A DNA stretch of 64,000 nt from Caprella mutica (Eukaryota > Arthropoda > Malacostraca > Amphipoda > Caprellidae). The first letter of the stretch is position 1. Each line of letters starts with the position of its first letter. The translations under genes were made by a program, and so were the position numbers. A model generated the notes under the pieces. The model was not told the origin of the DNA. It searched no databases and worked only from the letters and a program-made list of their open reading frames with translations. This document shows, piece after piece, positions 32,721 through 43,834 of the stretch. The stretch is from assembly GCA_947561585.1 (NCBI GenBank), contig CANNZV010003181.1:1-64000 (forward strand). Reading direction: 5' to 3'.

Positions 32721-33769
32721 GATGTTACTTATTAATTTTGGTATCCATTATACTTCTTTGTTCTTTATAATATGTTTAGATTAGTCAAAATTAGGATACT
32801 GATGATGAATATTTATTATTCGAAAGCTCTTAAGAAAAATAGAAGGATGATTACTTTTTACGTGGTTTCACTCATAGTAAATAAATAGTTAAAAAGTATA
32901 CTAAGTTTCGAATTCAAGTTTTCAATTTGTTCCAGTCTTCAGAAACGATGTAAATAAACAAATGACGTCACATATGGAATTGAAAAAATGAGAATTGTAT
33001 AGGTGCGGCAAAATAATCGATAGAATATGTCAATAAACAATATGTTTGGTTAGCTTCCAGTACCTAGATAACTTTTATATATTTAAGTACGTTGTACAAA
33101 ATACATCCATGTTAAAACAGTTGAGTTATAATCAACATTAACACTATAATGTACATGGAATACTTGCGTGCCATATAATATTTTCTTTAAATATTCCATC
33201 TGTGTCTGGTTATGGATGGTATAATGCAGTAATTTCCATAGTAATGTTTAATATAATACTGTATTAAATGTATTCTATAGAGTTTTTATGGATATTTCTT
33301 CATATATATTGAATAATTCGCTTGAAAAGTTGAAAACTTGCCTATGAAATTGCAACCTACCAACAGTAACCGCTAACCAGGCTTAGTGGCTGGCTACTTT
33401 ACGGTTTTTACTTTACCTATGGCTAATGGGCTACACATTCTACATTATTATTATTATTGGGGGCTGTCAGGCTGAGTACATTAGACTTTCTCAAATTACA
33501 ATTAGCTATGCAATGTATGACAGTAACTTAGTAAGTCACACTGTCACAGTATGAGCATAGGCCACTCGTGACTCTGGAAAATACCTTAGGAGACTAAGGC
33601 TAACAGATGAATTTTAGAGGCTAAATGCAGCTGATTATACAGTTCCCATTAATTTATTACTGTATTTTAATGTTTGCTAAACTCCAACAGAATCAGTGAT
33701 TAATGATTAGTCCATCAGAAAAGACCACTTTTTTTCCAGAATCCAGAGTAGAGCATAGCTGCATAGGAT
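32721..33769. other. Intergenic DNA, no gene recognised
   Basis: AT-rich with an ATT microsatellite near 33447-33460. No coding motif seen. Confidence 0.5.
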
Positions 33770-33774
33770 GATAG

Positions 33775-34112
33775 TGTTGAAATTTTAGTTAAATGTATTA
33801 CACACTCGTTATATATTTAATGTTAACTTCCTGTTAGACTAGCTCAGCTATATTAAATTACCTATTGTTTCAATAACCATGTATTACTTTTAATGAGAAA
33901 CGGACATAAGGTCTAAAGTCGATCACACTTCCGTCGAGGGTTAAATACCCTGTCTTGTAGTTTCTGAAGGCAGTCTGTCTTGAACATTACTCAGTGAGAG
34001 ATGAGTTCCACTCATCTCTCCATAGACTTCTAATTGTATAACATATTTACTCTTTAAATAAACTCTATGTCTTAACGTTGTTAACCCACTGTTATTTAAC
34101 CTAATTCTAACA
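33775..34112 (+). repeat. 5' LTR
   Basis: Begins TGTTGAAATTTTAG and ends TTCTAACA. It contains AATAAA-like TTTAAATAAACTC near its 3' part. No base difference from the 3' LTR was found on reading both. Confidence 0.95.
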
Positions 34113-34126
34113 GGTTATGGGCCCAG
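34113..34126 (+). promoter_or_regulatory. Primer binding site for half initiator-tRNA-Met
   Basis: GGTTATGGGCCCAG is complementary to the anticodon arm of initiator tRNA-Met, the primer type known from Drosophila copia, and starts directly after the LTR. Confidence 0.9.
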
Positions 34127-34420
34127 TGAACGATAAGAGTTTATAAATCAAATTATGTTTAAACAAATTAGAAGTTTATAACAGTAATAAAAACGAAGTG
34201 CTGTGAAAAAAAAGTGTTAACCTATATGAAACATATCACTCAAAACGCTTGCGTAAGCATATCGTGTTCACGCGCTAATGAGGTCAATTATAATGATTGC
34301 TCTAGCGAAAAATGCACTTGTGTTATAATATAATTATTTAGTATTTGTGCGGAAGAGGTGTCAAGAGAGGTCACAAATTACCTTTAAATCTGTGACCTTA
34401 TCCTTTGGTAAACAGTCTTT

Positions 34421-35345
34421 CAACAAAAGGTTCTTGCGAACTAAGACTTGTGTTACTGTTCCAATTAAATATTAATAGTTATATTCAGTGAAATTATTCT
34501 TATGAATTAGAATAATTTTAAAACATCAATTCAGTTAAACAGTAAATCAATTTAACTGCATTGGTTGTTTATGTCTGTTAAGTATTGAATGATAGTAAAT
34601 ACTTTCAACAAAAGGTTCTTGCGAACTAATACTTGTGTTGCTGTTCCACTTGAATATTAGTAATTATATTCAGTGAAGTTATTCTTATGAATTAGAATAA
34701 TTTTAAAACATCAATTCAGTTAAACAGTAAATCAATTTAACTGCATTGGTTGTTTATGTTTGTTAAGTATTGAATGATAGTAAATACTTTCAACAAAAGG
34801 TTCTTGCGAACTAATACTTGTGTTGCTGTTCCAATTGAATATTAGTAATTATATTCAGTGAAGTTATTCTTATGAATTAGAATAATTTTAAAAAATCAAT
34901 TCAGTTAAACAGTAAATCAATTTAACTGCATTGGTTGTTTATGTTTGTTAAGTATTGAATGATAGTAAATACTTTCAACAAAAGGTTCTTGCGAACTAAT
35001 ACTTGTGTTGCTGTTCCACTTGAATATTAGTAATTATATTCAGTGAAGTTATTCTTATGAATTAGAATAATTTTAAAACATCAATTCAGTTAAACAGTAA
35101 ATCAATTTAACTGCATTGGTTGTTTATGTTTGTTAAGTATTGAATGATAGTAAATACTTTCAACAAAAGGTTCTTGCGAACTAATACTTGTGTTGCTGTT
35201 CCAATTGAATATTAGTAATTATATTCAGTGAAGTTATTCTTATGAATTAGAATAATTTTAAAACATCAATTCAGTCAAACAGTAAATCAATTTAACTGGT
35301 TTGTTTGTTTATGTTTGTTAAGTATTGAAAGATAATAAATACTTT
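34421..35345 (+). repeat. 185-bp tandem repeat in the copia leader, five copies
   Basis: CAACAAAAGGTTCTTGCGAA recurs at 34421, 34606, 34791, 34976 and 35161, a period of exactly 185 bp. The copies differ at few positions (for example CAATTGAAT versus CACTTGAAT, in alternation); the last copy is more diverged at its end, just before the coding segment. Confidence 0.96.
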
Positions 35346-35351
35346 GAAAAC

Positions 35352-35768
35352 ATGTCTTCAAATAAGTTACCGGGGATTGTTCCCCTAGACGGAAACAGAC
35401 ATCAACAGGGCGATAACTCCAGCAGCAGTGGTTACGGTTCAGGGGGCTATGGGGGTAACAGCTACTCATCCCAGAGCTACCCCAATCTGGATACATCCAG
35501 CAAGGAGGAGGATACGGCACTTGGAACAGTGGGGGGTACTATGGACAGCAGCAGAATTACTATGCACAGCAGCAACAGACACCGCCAACCCAAACCTCTT
35601 ACGGCAACTGGGGACAACAGGCACCGGGCGGTTGGAGTGCCGCAACCACTGGACAAGCTGCCGGTACTTGGAGTGGCTATGGACAACAAACCGGACAAAC
35701 GCCCCAGCAAAGCTGGAGCAACTCCACATACTTGTGGTGGCTATGGGAACTACAACTACAAGAAGTAA
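35352..35768 (+). pseudogene. Captured host-like segment: Gly/Tyr/Gln-rich hnRNP-type tail
   Basis: The ATG at 35352 starts a 139-codon open frame, MSSNKLPGIVPLDGN, then GYGSGGYGGNSYSSQ, ending GGYGNYNYKK. Between about 35482 and 35740 a different frame carries the more telling composition (GGGYGTWNSGGYYGQQQ, then NWGQQAPGGW and WSGYGQQ), a prion-like low-complexity tail of the kind found at the C-terminus of hnRNP A/B-type RNA-binding proteins. The segment is much GC-richer than the rest of the element. I infer capture of a spliced host mRNA followed by two compensating shifts; no RRM domain is included. Which host gene is the source cannot be told from sequence alone. The 139-codon frame could itself be translated, in place of gag. 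Confidence 0.6.
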
Positions 35769-36920
35769 AATAAGTAAAGACTTGTTTGTTTGTAAATAGC
35801 TACACAAGAAAGTGGTAGTGTTAAGTTGCTAAAAGTCTAGTGGTAGGTTTAGTTAACTTTCGCCTCTACGGTTCTTGCACCGGTGTACAACTTGCTTCAG
35901 CATTTGTGAAGTGAATTCTCAACTTAATTGAAATTAGTCTTTTGGATAGTAGTTAGATAGAATTTTTATTGCTTTTTAATGATCAGCAGATTAATCTTTG
36001 AATCGTAACAAAAACTACCGACACAGCATTTAATTATTATTTTAATTGATGACTCAGCATGTTTACTTAATAGAAGTACGCGGTCTATTAGGTGAGCATA
36101 TGAATTGAATACAGATGAATTGATATTCATACTGTGAATATTTGTGAATATTTAGAAATAAATATTTTTTCATTTTGAAATACTAATTAGATTTTGATGA
36201 TTAGAAAATTTTAGAGTCAAAATAAATTAGGAATTTGCAGGAATGAAATATTTTTAAATTAATATACATAAATGAAATGGTTATATTTATAACTAATTTG
36301 CAGTAAAATATTAAACGAACTTTAAATTTTTCTGAAGAAAGAATTTAATAGTAAATTTTATTCAATAAAATAATTAAAAAAATAGAAATTCTATTTTTTA
36401 ACGGAAGGATGTTAATTTTAATTGCATGATTGTTAATCAATGTTAATTTTTACAAGTTAAATTGAAATAAAATTATTGATTGTTTAAAGCAGGAATGTCA
36501 CAATATGTTAAGTTCAGTTTTGATGGGTATTCATACTATTTTTTATGTTATATGTAAGTTTGAAATATTTTATATACATAGTATATTTCCTTTTTGGATT
36601 TCTGAAGACTATTTAATATCGACATTCAGAAATAAAAAGAGGGGAAGAAAGGAATTATTTGAAATAGAATTAAACCATTAATAAATGTTTAAAATTCTTG
36701 CAGTTATAGGTTTGATGTTTATGATTGTTCAATTTGAATTTCAGAATTTTTTAAATTTGAGTTTTAATGTTTTGAATTTTAGGATTGATTAAAATGGGAT
36801 TCATGTCTTTAAATTTAGAATAATTCATTTCCTATGTAAATTGTTGTTCATTGTTTTTTTTTTAATGGATCGTCTGACATATTAAACACTAAGAACGGCT
36901 TGAAAAATATTTCTTTTTTT
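35769..36920 (+). other. Copia internal region without genes
   Basis: AT-rich and full of stops. I see no gag, protease or integrase remnant here. Confidence 0.6.
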
Positions 36921-37016
36921 GTAAGTGAAACTATGCTTGCTGACATATTCACTAAACCGTTGCCTATTGATAGATTTACCAAATTTGTTAAATTAATAGG
37001 TATGAAAAATATATAA
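36921..37016 (+). pseudogene. Remnant of copia RNase H C-terminus
   Basis: In frame, FFVSETMLADIFTKPLPID followed by RFTKFVKLIGMKNI and a stop is the hallmark end of Ty1/copia Pol (LADI-x-TKPL). It shows the element derives from an autonomous copia by internal deletion. Confidence 0.9.
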
Positions 37017-37033
37017 TGTCGTGTGAGGAGGAG

Positions 37034-37371
37034 TGTTGAAATTTTAGTTAAATGTATTACACACTCGTTATATATTTAATGTTAACTTCCTGTTAGACTA
37101 GCTCAGCTATATTAAATTACCTATTGTTTCAATAACCATGTATTACTTTTAATGAGAAACGGACATAAGGTCTAAAGTCGATCACACTTCCGTCGAGGGT
37201 TAAATACCCTGTCTTGTAGTTTCTGAAGGCAGTCTGTCTTGAACATTACTCAGTGAGAGATGAGTTCCACTCATCTCTCCATAGACTTCTAATTGTATAA
37301 CATATTTACTCTTTAAATAAACTCTATGTCTTAACGTTGTTAACCCACTGTTATTTAACCTAATTCTAACA
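37034..37371 (+). repeat. 3' LTR
   Basis: 338 bp, apparently identical to the 5' LTR, followed by the GATAG target duplication. Confidence 0.95.
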
Positions 37372-37482
37372 GATAGGTACTAGCATAGTCTTCATAGATA
37401 GCCAATAGGCAATAGTCTAGCCTTCTAGCCTTAATTTCATGTCCCACTCTGCATTATGTGTCCCCTGACTCCTGTGTCCTGC

Positions 37483-37925
37483 CACAGCAGCAGATTCAGA
37501 ATCTCATGCAGCTAAATTAATGGTTAGGTACATAGGAATTAATTCAAGATTTCCTGCAGTCTGCAGAGATCTACAATTTCTAAAATTGGGCTCATATTTA
37601 TTGCTCAGTAAAATACTTGTAGTAAATATAGGAGGAAATTAAGGATTGTTCACACAGAAAATGTTAATAATGTCCCATATTCTGCAGAGTTTTGGATAAA
37701 TGTTCCATATTCTGCAGTCTTCTTCTAACACCCAGACTGCAGAATATGGAACATTTTTCCAATACTCTGCCACAAATGTGAGCCCAATTTTAGAAATTGT
37801 AGATCTCTGCAGACGGCGGAAAATCTTGAATTAATTCCTATGTTACCATTAATTTAGCTACGGTAGATTTAGAATTAATTCCTGTGTAACCATTAATTCA
37901 GCTGCAGGAGATTCTGAATCTGCTT
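37483..37925. mobile_element. Foldback element, about 440 bp
   Basis: Two long arms pair: CAGATTCAGAATCTCATGCAGC with its complement near 37905, ATAGGAATTAATTCAAGATTTTCC-like with 37818-37845, and CTGCAGAGATCTACAATTTC with 37795-37815 (short matches quoted). The centre is a CATATTCTGCAG palindrome region at 37675-37755. No coding sequence. Confidence 0.8.
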
Positions 37926-39515
37926 ATTCTGCTATTGACTCAGTACTGAGAGTCAGAGAACCAGTCTGAATGTCAGCAAGTTAGGTATATTCAATTATCA
38001 ATCCACTACTAAATATTTGTATAATGGTATAGAATAGGAAAAATTATTTAATAAACTCAATTTTTTCCTTGGAGAGGTCTTTTTAAGTTTTGATTAGCTA
38101 CAAATTTCCACATTGACAATCACAATATATTAGTAGTTTTTTTCAAATTTCCAGCAATGACCTCAATCATTGGTGATGATTTGTTCTTAAAATTATATAT
38201 CAATTGTTAATTTGTTGATTTCTAAATTAGTTTGTATGTTAAGGTTCATTAATTTTTCTAATCATGTTTTCAGATTGATTTTCATTTTGAAAACTCAGAA
38301 CTTAAAATATTTGGTGGTACAGAATTTCCACTGTTTCATCACAATAAAATAATCCTGATTACAATCTCATAGCTACAAGGTGATCAATATTCGCATGGGT
38401 CCAGGGTATATCCATTTTTCAAGGTAATTAAAAAAATGTCTGTTAATAGTAGAATAGTTGATGACAGTCATGACACAGATTTTCAATGGATCAGAAAGTT
38501 ATAATTTTTTTTATTCCTAATACGGTTTTATTTATTAATTTACTTTCTACAATATTTGGATATAATATGTAATATGTATTACTTTATGATAATATTTTTG
38601 TGTCAAGTGCATTTTTAGTTTTTAAATTTGGATTGATTTTTGCATTTGATAGTATCCAATCAAAATCTCAATCTTGAATAATTTCATATGATCTTATTAA
38701 TTTAGTTTTTAATATTTTTCAGCTGCAGCATACTCTTGGGACTAGACTTTACATGCTATTGGAAACTGGAGCACAGAGTATTGCACCATTTAGAATGGTG
38801 GTGAAGGAAATAATACTCTAGGCGTTGACGAAATATACTTCAATTATATAGAAAGAAGCTTAATTTTCTTATTGAATAACTATTTATTCCTAATAGAATC
38901 ACTTGTTGTATATCTTACTCTCAAGAATCACTTGTGGTATATCTTACTCTCATAAATAAAAACACTAGGGAAGTAGTGGAATAATCGTGATAATTTTATT
39001 TTGAGATTCAGTGAATCTCAAAAACTCATCATCAGTGAATATATAGAATTGAATGTTCCCTATAATTACATTTTCTCATCCCTGTGGATTTGTTTGTCAA
39101 ATAAAAGTATGCTACAATGCAAATAAATTATAGTTAAAATATATTGTTTATAACTATCCTAAAGAGTGTTAATTCAAAGATGCTGAAAAACATCAAATAA
39201 TTCATTAACTATTTTACAACCACTGAAGAGGGAAAATCTATACTCAATTAAAATAATACTACTAGTCTACTTTAAATATATATTGTGTGTCCACAAAAAA
39301 TATATCCACTGACTTGATTATGCATGTTATCGTTCTATGATGACATGCATAATGTATTGATACCATAGATACGTAGATTAATTGATGAATTATTTGTAGT
39401 ACTTATATTCAATGGCTGTGGATACATTTTTAAATATTTATTTACATAAATTCTTTCAGTTTAAAATACCTTATAATGTCCTAATCAAATATGTACATGA
39501 AAAATAACCACAAAT
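37926..39515. other. Intergenic DNA, no firm gene
   Basis: AT-rich. A 30-codon stretch after TTTTTCAG at 38721 (LQHTLGTRLYMLLETGAQS) has an acceptor-like start but no recognisable family; I leave it uncalled. A short direct repeat of AATCACTTGT.GTATATCTTAC occurs near 38895-38950. Confidence 0.4.
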
Positions 39516-39532
39516 TTCAGTGATAATTATAC

Positions 39533-39785
39533 CTTTTCACTCTGAATATTCATTCTTCGCTTGTTCACTGCATGGTTAAGGCCTGCTTCACACTTGCATT
39601 TTTAACACCGTGGAAAAAAGCTCTTCTTTTTTATCGCTGATAGAAAAAACACATAAAATTTTTACTTCAGCGATAAAAAACTCATGCGTGAAGCATTTTC
39701 TCCGCACTGTTCAAAATGCAAGTGTGAAGCATGCCGTAATCTTGCAATTATCAAACGAAGAATGAATATTCATAGTGAAAACTTC
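39533..39785. mobile_element. Foldback/MITE, about 250 bp
   Basis: The inner arms GCCTGCTTCACACTTGCATT and AATGCAAGTGTGAAGCATGC enclose about 110 bp. Outer arms TTTTCACTCTGAATATTCAT and ATGAATATTCATAGTGAAAA (39533-39560 and 39757-39785) extend the symmetry. It may be one element or a small MITE nested in a larger palindrome. Confidence 0.75.
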
Positions 39786-40338
39786 AATGAAATTCAAATG
39801 TTACTGAAGTTGTTCTATTTCCAAATAGTTTACAAGGAAGAAGTGTAAGCACCCTGTATTATAATGTCTACCATTATAATTTTCTTTTCATTTTATTCAC
39901 TGCCTTTTAGTAAGTAAAATCAAGAAGAATAACCTTCGCGCAATGACAAAAAAGTCGCCCTCACTCTTTGCTCACCTTTTCTTAAACTATGTCCATCAGC
40001 TCAAAATTGTTTTTACTTGTTAATAGTATAATAAGAGGCGGAGAAAATGAGATCAGGATACAGTTTTTTCGTCTATTGGGTAACGATTTATAAATATTTG
40101 AAAAAGCAGAAACATTTTTGTGGCCAGACTGTAAAAGAAAAATTGTGTGTTCACTCAACCCCATGCTTTACAACATTAACTAGCTATATTATTCAGTCAC
40201 CAAACATAAGTTCAATGAATATATATTTATTAATTAATGATTTAGCTGTTTTCTAACTTTTTATTATAGTTAATTGCTACTCATGATTGAATGGGTGGTA
40301 GAAATAATGTCACAATTTTGAAACTGAATGATTTATTT
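39786..40338. other. Intergenic DNA, no gene recognised
   Basis: Two short frames of 60-69 codons on opposite strands overlap at 39982-40256; neither has a recognisable motif. Confidence 0.4.
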
Positions 40339-42187
40339 TCAAATTTTTTTCATATTACATTTTTTCTTCCGGTTTTCCTCTTTAGCATTACTATTTAAGA
40401 TTTGAATGCGAAGATATATTCTGCATCGGATATAATATTCTAAAACTTCTCGAGGAATATTTGAAATCTTCATAGCACATTCACGATAAAGATTCGCAAC
40501 AGCATTATATTCTTCGATCAGCTCTAAGTTGTGATGTTTTCGGAAGATATCTTCTGCAATCACCAAACCTGCTTCATATCAATCATTCATTGTGTTCATT
40601 TTGCATCCTCCATAGTTCTTCATGCTAGTTCAAATACCAAATTCACCTATGTTGATATAACCAAGGTATGTAGCTAATTATTTATAAGATTAGAAGTAGC
40701 TAATTATTTAATGAAGACCTCAATATTTGACAAAAATACACACTCTGTTCAAAATCTTACCATTGACATTACCAATATCTTGCATTGGCTCACAATAAAT
40801 GGGTCCAAACGATGTGCCTGGGAGTGGTGCCTGTGATTCCAAATATTGAATGTTTCTATCAACTTCACCTATTGTATCACCAGGGCTTTTCATCTTATTA
40901 GGACCTAAAAATTAAATGGTTAAGTATGTGGAATAAATCAATAACAGCTTAGCTTCCAAGTGATCATAAAATTGACAAATGAAAAAAAATTATCTACATA
41001 GCTATAAATACTCAAGAAATTTGGTATATTTCTATAATGATTTATAAATATAAGAATGGCTTCATTTTTAATTGTGATATCTACTTACATACAATTATAT
41101 TGTTGTTCATACCTAATGTTATGCCGTACAGCTCTTCCTTCTCTTGAATGACGAGACCCTGTGATTTGTGAATGGTGAGCAAGTGTGAAAAATACAAAAC
41201 ATAGAACATTACTATTTCCCCTAACAGTTTGTTGAAAAAACTTGACGTAAAGTGATAAATGATGATAATTATTTATTGTAGATAATATAGGATATTGAAC
41301 TAAAAATATTTATCTTTGAGAGACCAGCTTTTATAAACACATATAGCCTAGATAGTACTCAAAACATATTTCAAACAGTTAATTTATTGATACAGTGATA
41401 TTCGCCATTTGGTTATGTTAAACATCATTCAAAAAGAGTTTTTGGAAATATCCAAATATCTAAAAGCTGAGCGGCGTACTAATGTATGGATCGCCACAGT
41501 ACATTCTATCAAATGGTCTCAACATAAATGGCTGTTATCTAGTTTGTTGTACTGCACAGTTCATGATTGTTTGATGATATAGTAGGGGAGTTTGGGGCCG
41601 GCATGCCCGTGACGCCCCCCGATACTTCCAACTCATAAGTTTTTACTTTCACCTCAGACCAAAAGTTTATAATTTTTACCTCATAAAAACTATTACAGTT
41701 TTCTATGATAATTTTGATTTTCTATTCCAAATTAAACATCTCAAATAATTAAACAGGGTATTATTAACATTGAATTCAGGTGCAGTCAGTCATTAATTTG
41801 ATACAATAATCATCAAATCCACTCCATAGCTATATCATAAATCTTCATTCAAATTACCTATTTGATAGAACGTACAGTGATGCGCCGTACTGTGTTGAGC
41901 CGCTCAGCTTTTACATATGTATCAAAATATGTTTAATTAACAAACTAACCTGAGGATATTGAACCTTGACTAGACTCTGAAGCAAAGGACTTAGAGTATG
42001 GGTTCACAACTTCACAGTGGCCAGTGGGAGCAGCATCACTAAGAAAAAGCTTCAAATTTTGATCAGGAACTGCATCATCAGTGATTTTCCTGAAGTTTTT
42101 TGGAGGCTTAATATTAAGCAATTCAAACTTCAACATTCTTTTCAGTTGCAAATAAATTATTGAAGTGTTTACTACATATCTTAGCAT
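40339..42187 (-). CDS. Small three-exon gene of unknown function (5' end uncertain)
   Basis: Minus-strand exons at about 42187-41950, 40904-40761 and 40568-40339 join in one frame: each junction is phase 1 with GT donors (CTCAG|GTTAG, CAATG|GTAAG) and AG acceptors (TTTTTAG, GAAGCAG). The first exon is open from an ATG at 42187, with another Met at 42136. The middle exon encodes SPGDTIGEVDRNIQYLE; the last is Lys/Arg/Tyr-rich (EYYIRCRIYLRIQILN) and ends in a basic tail. The last block faintly recalls C-termini of THAP-type transposases, which I cannot confirm. An additional possible exon at 41158-41113 joins the middle exon in frame but not the first exon, so it may be an alternative or false exon. 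Kept splice sites favour a real host or domesticated gene. Confidence 0.5.
41452..41921. mobile_element. Foldback element in the intron of the three-exon gene
   Basis: The ends AAAAGCTGAGCGGC..TAC and GTACTGTGTTGAGCCGCTCAGCTTTT pair over about 65 bp with mismatches, including TTCTATCAAAT / ATTTGATAGAA. Inside, 41530-41625 is a diverged copy of the core of the foldback at 22206-22912 (TAGTTTGTTGTACTGCACA). Confidence 0.75.
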
Positions 42188-42967
42188 ATTGTGTATTAAT
42201 TTTATCTTTTCTATTACACTTTACAGTCTAAATTCTTGAAAGCTTTTTATTTTTTGGAAATGAACAATAGGTACTCAACATTCTCTTCATCAATTTCTTT
42301 GCATCCAATTTCCAAATACAGCACAAGAATTATTATATATTTTTGGCATTGTCACCTAATGAAGTAGGCAAGTAGTATAACACTCTAAAGTCTAGACTTA
42401 TATCTCAAGAATTTTTATCAAAAATGTTATCTAAGAAAAATTTACATAGGTACCTGGTAGGCCTACCTAATATATTAGTATTATAGGTAGTATAAAAAAC
42501 AAAGAAAATTATTTCACTCTTTATAGCTAGCTAGGATATGTCCAAAAATTTTAACTAGGCACCTACATTTTTCTCTTCAAACTTCAAAGGTACCTAGTTT
42601 AAATGTAATTTGTTAAAATCTATTTTTTGAAATACCTAGGTACCTACCAGAATGGCTGCTTGGTACTTAATAAGTCTTATCAGATGGCTTATTGGCAAAC
42701 TTATAGTTGAAAAGTGTAAGAAAACTTATTGTCTATTGTAAAAGATTATTTTAAGCACATTTTGACGAATGAAATTCTCCATAAAAATTCTTATTTAATC
42801 AGATAAATGCAAAATTGTCTTAAATCCTTCAGTCACATTTGCTCTACTGAAGGATTTGAAGGCTATTAAGTAGAATATTATTAGTCAATAGAGTGTAAAA
42901 CGTCATAAAAACACAATTTTATTTAAGTTAATTTCCATGAAAACGCACATTTAACTGGATATCAGCA
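42188..42967. other. Intergenic DNA, no gene recognised
   Basis: AT-rich, with TAGGTACCTA-type short motifs scattered at 42445-42660. No coding evidence. It may contain the missing 5' exons of the neighbouring minus-strand gene. Confidence 0.4.
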
Positions 42968-42980
42968 AAGTTCTTATTTA
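42968..42980. repeat. Target-site duplication of the I-like LINE (3' side)
   Basis: AAGTTCTTATTTA here is repeated exactly at 49860-49872, on the far side of the LINE. Confidence 0.93.
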
Positions 42981-43834
42981 TTTTTTTTTTTATTTTTTTT
43001 TGAGGAGAATAACACTTCTGTGTTCTGTCTCCTGGATTTAACTATTATATATGGACATACATAGGATAATTAGTTTATACGGCCCAATCAGGAAGCCTCT
43101 ACCGTCTATATTTACAGTTGTTGCAGGAGTCTTCAAGTGGATTAAAAATATTAAAATTTCCTGGAATATTATATACAAGAGTGAAAGAAAATTATTATGA
43201 GCTAGATATATACATATTTTAAATTAACATTAGTAAGTTACAAATTTATTAGGAAATATCAGTTTCCTAATTTCCACCACAGGGAAAAGATGGTGTGAAA
43301 GAGGGTACTCTTTTACAATAGGACTTTAATTTTACATATAATAATAATAGTTGTCTATATTCTGATAATATTCAAAAAGGTTCTTTTCGGTACATTTCCC
43401 CTCCTTCTGGTTTATTTCCAGGGAAGAGGAAGGCAATGACCTACTGGGATATCACAGATTATAGCTAGTTTAGAAAAGGAAAAACACCTGCTGAGAAATT
43501 AAAGGGGTTCTCTTCAGACAGAGCTCTTCTCTCTCCAGGTGAGAGTCCAGGGAGAGGGAGATGACCTACTGGGAAGCAGGATGAAACTTGACCCAAACTA
43601 GGAGAGTCAAGTCTTCCAACCGTGTCAAGGTTATGAAGGAACGTTAAATGTGTGTGATATTGAGTCCTTAACCCACTCAATTGGGTCAAGCCATACCTAC
43701 CATTGTTAAGGCCCATACAAATTAAGTTAAGTATTACAATTTGTATCAAAAAATATAGTAATATTCTCTTATGAGTTGGCTTGACCCTTTTCCCTATTTA
43801 GTGAAAATGTTTCCTTCTAGAGCTTGTTTACCAT

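Larger units (their letters stand above)
33775..37371 (+). mobile_element. Non-autonomous Ty1/copia LTR retrotransposon, very young
   Basis: Two 338-bp LTRs (33775-34112 and 37034-37371), TG..CA bordered and apparently identical, flank 2.9 kb of internal sequence. The 5-bp target duplication GATAG is at 33770-33774 and 37372-37376. A copia-type primer site follows the 5' LTR, and a purine tract (GTGAGGAGGAG) precedes the 3' LTR. Pol is deleted except for the last codons of RNase H, so it must use enzymes of another copy. Confidence 0.96.

Noticed and set aside
34421..35345. Satellite DNA or centromeric repeat
   Set aside because: The 185-bp array lies wholly between the copia primer site and the coding segment, inside a TSD-flanked element, so it is part of the retrotransposon.
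41113..41158. Additional exon of the orphan gene
   Set aside because: It has splice-like borders and joins the next exon in frame, but cannot follow the upstream exon without a stop. Kept only as a possible alternative exon.
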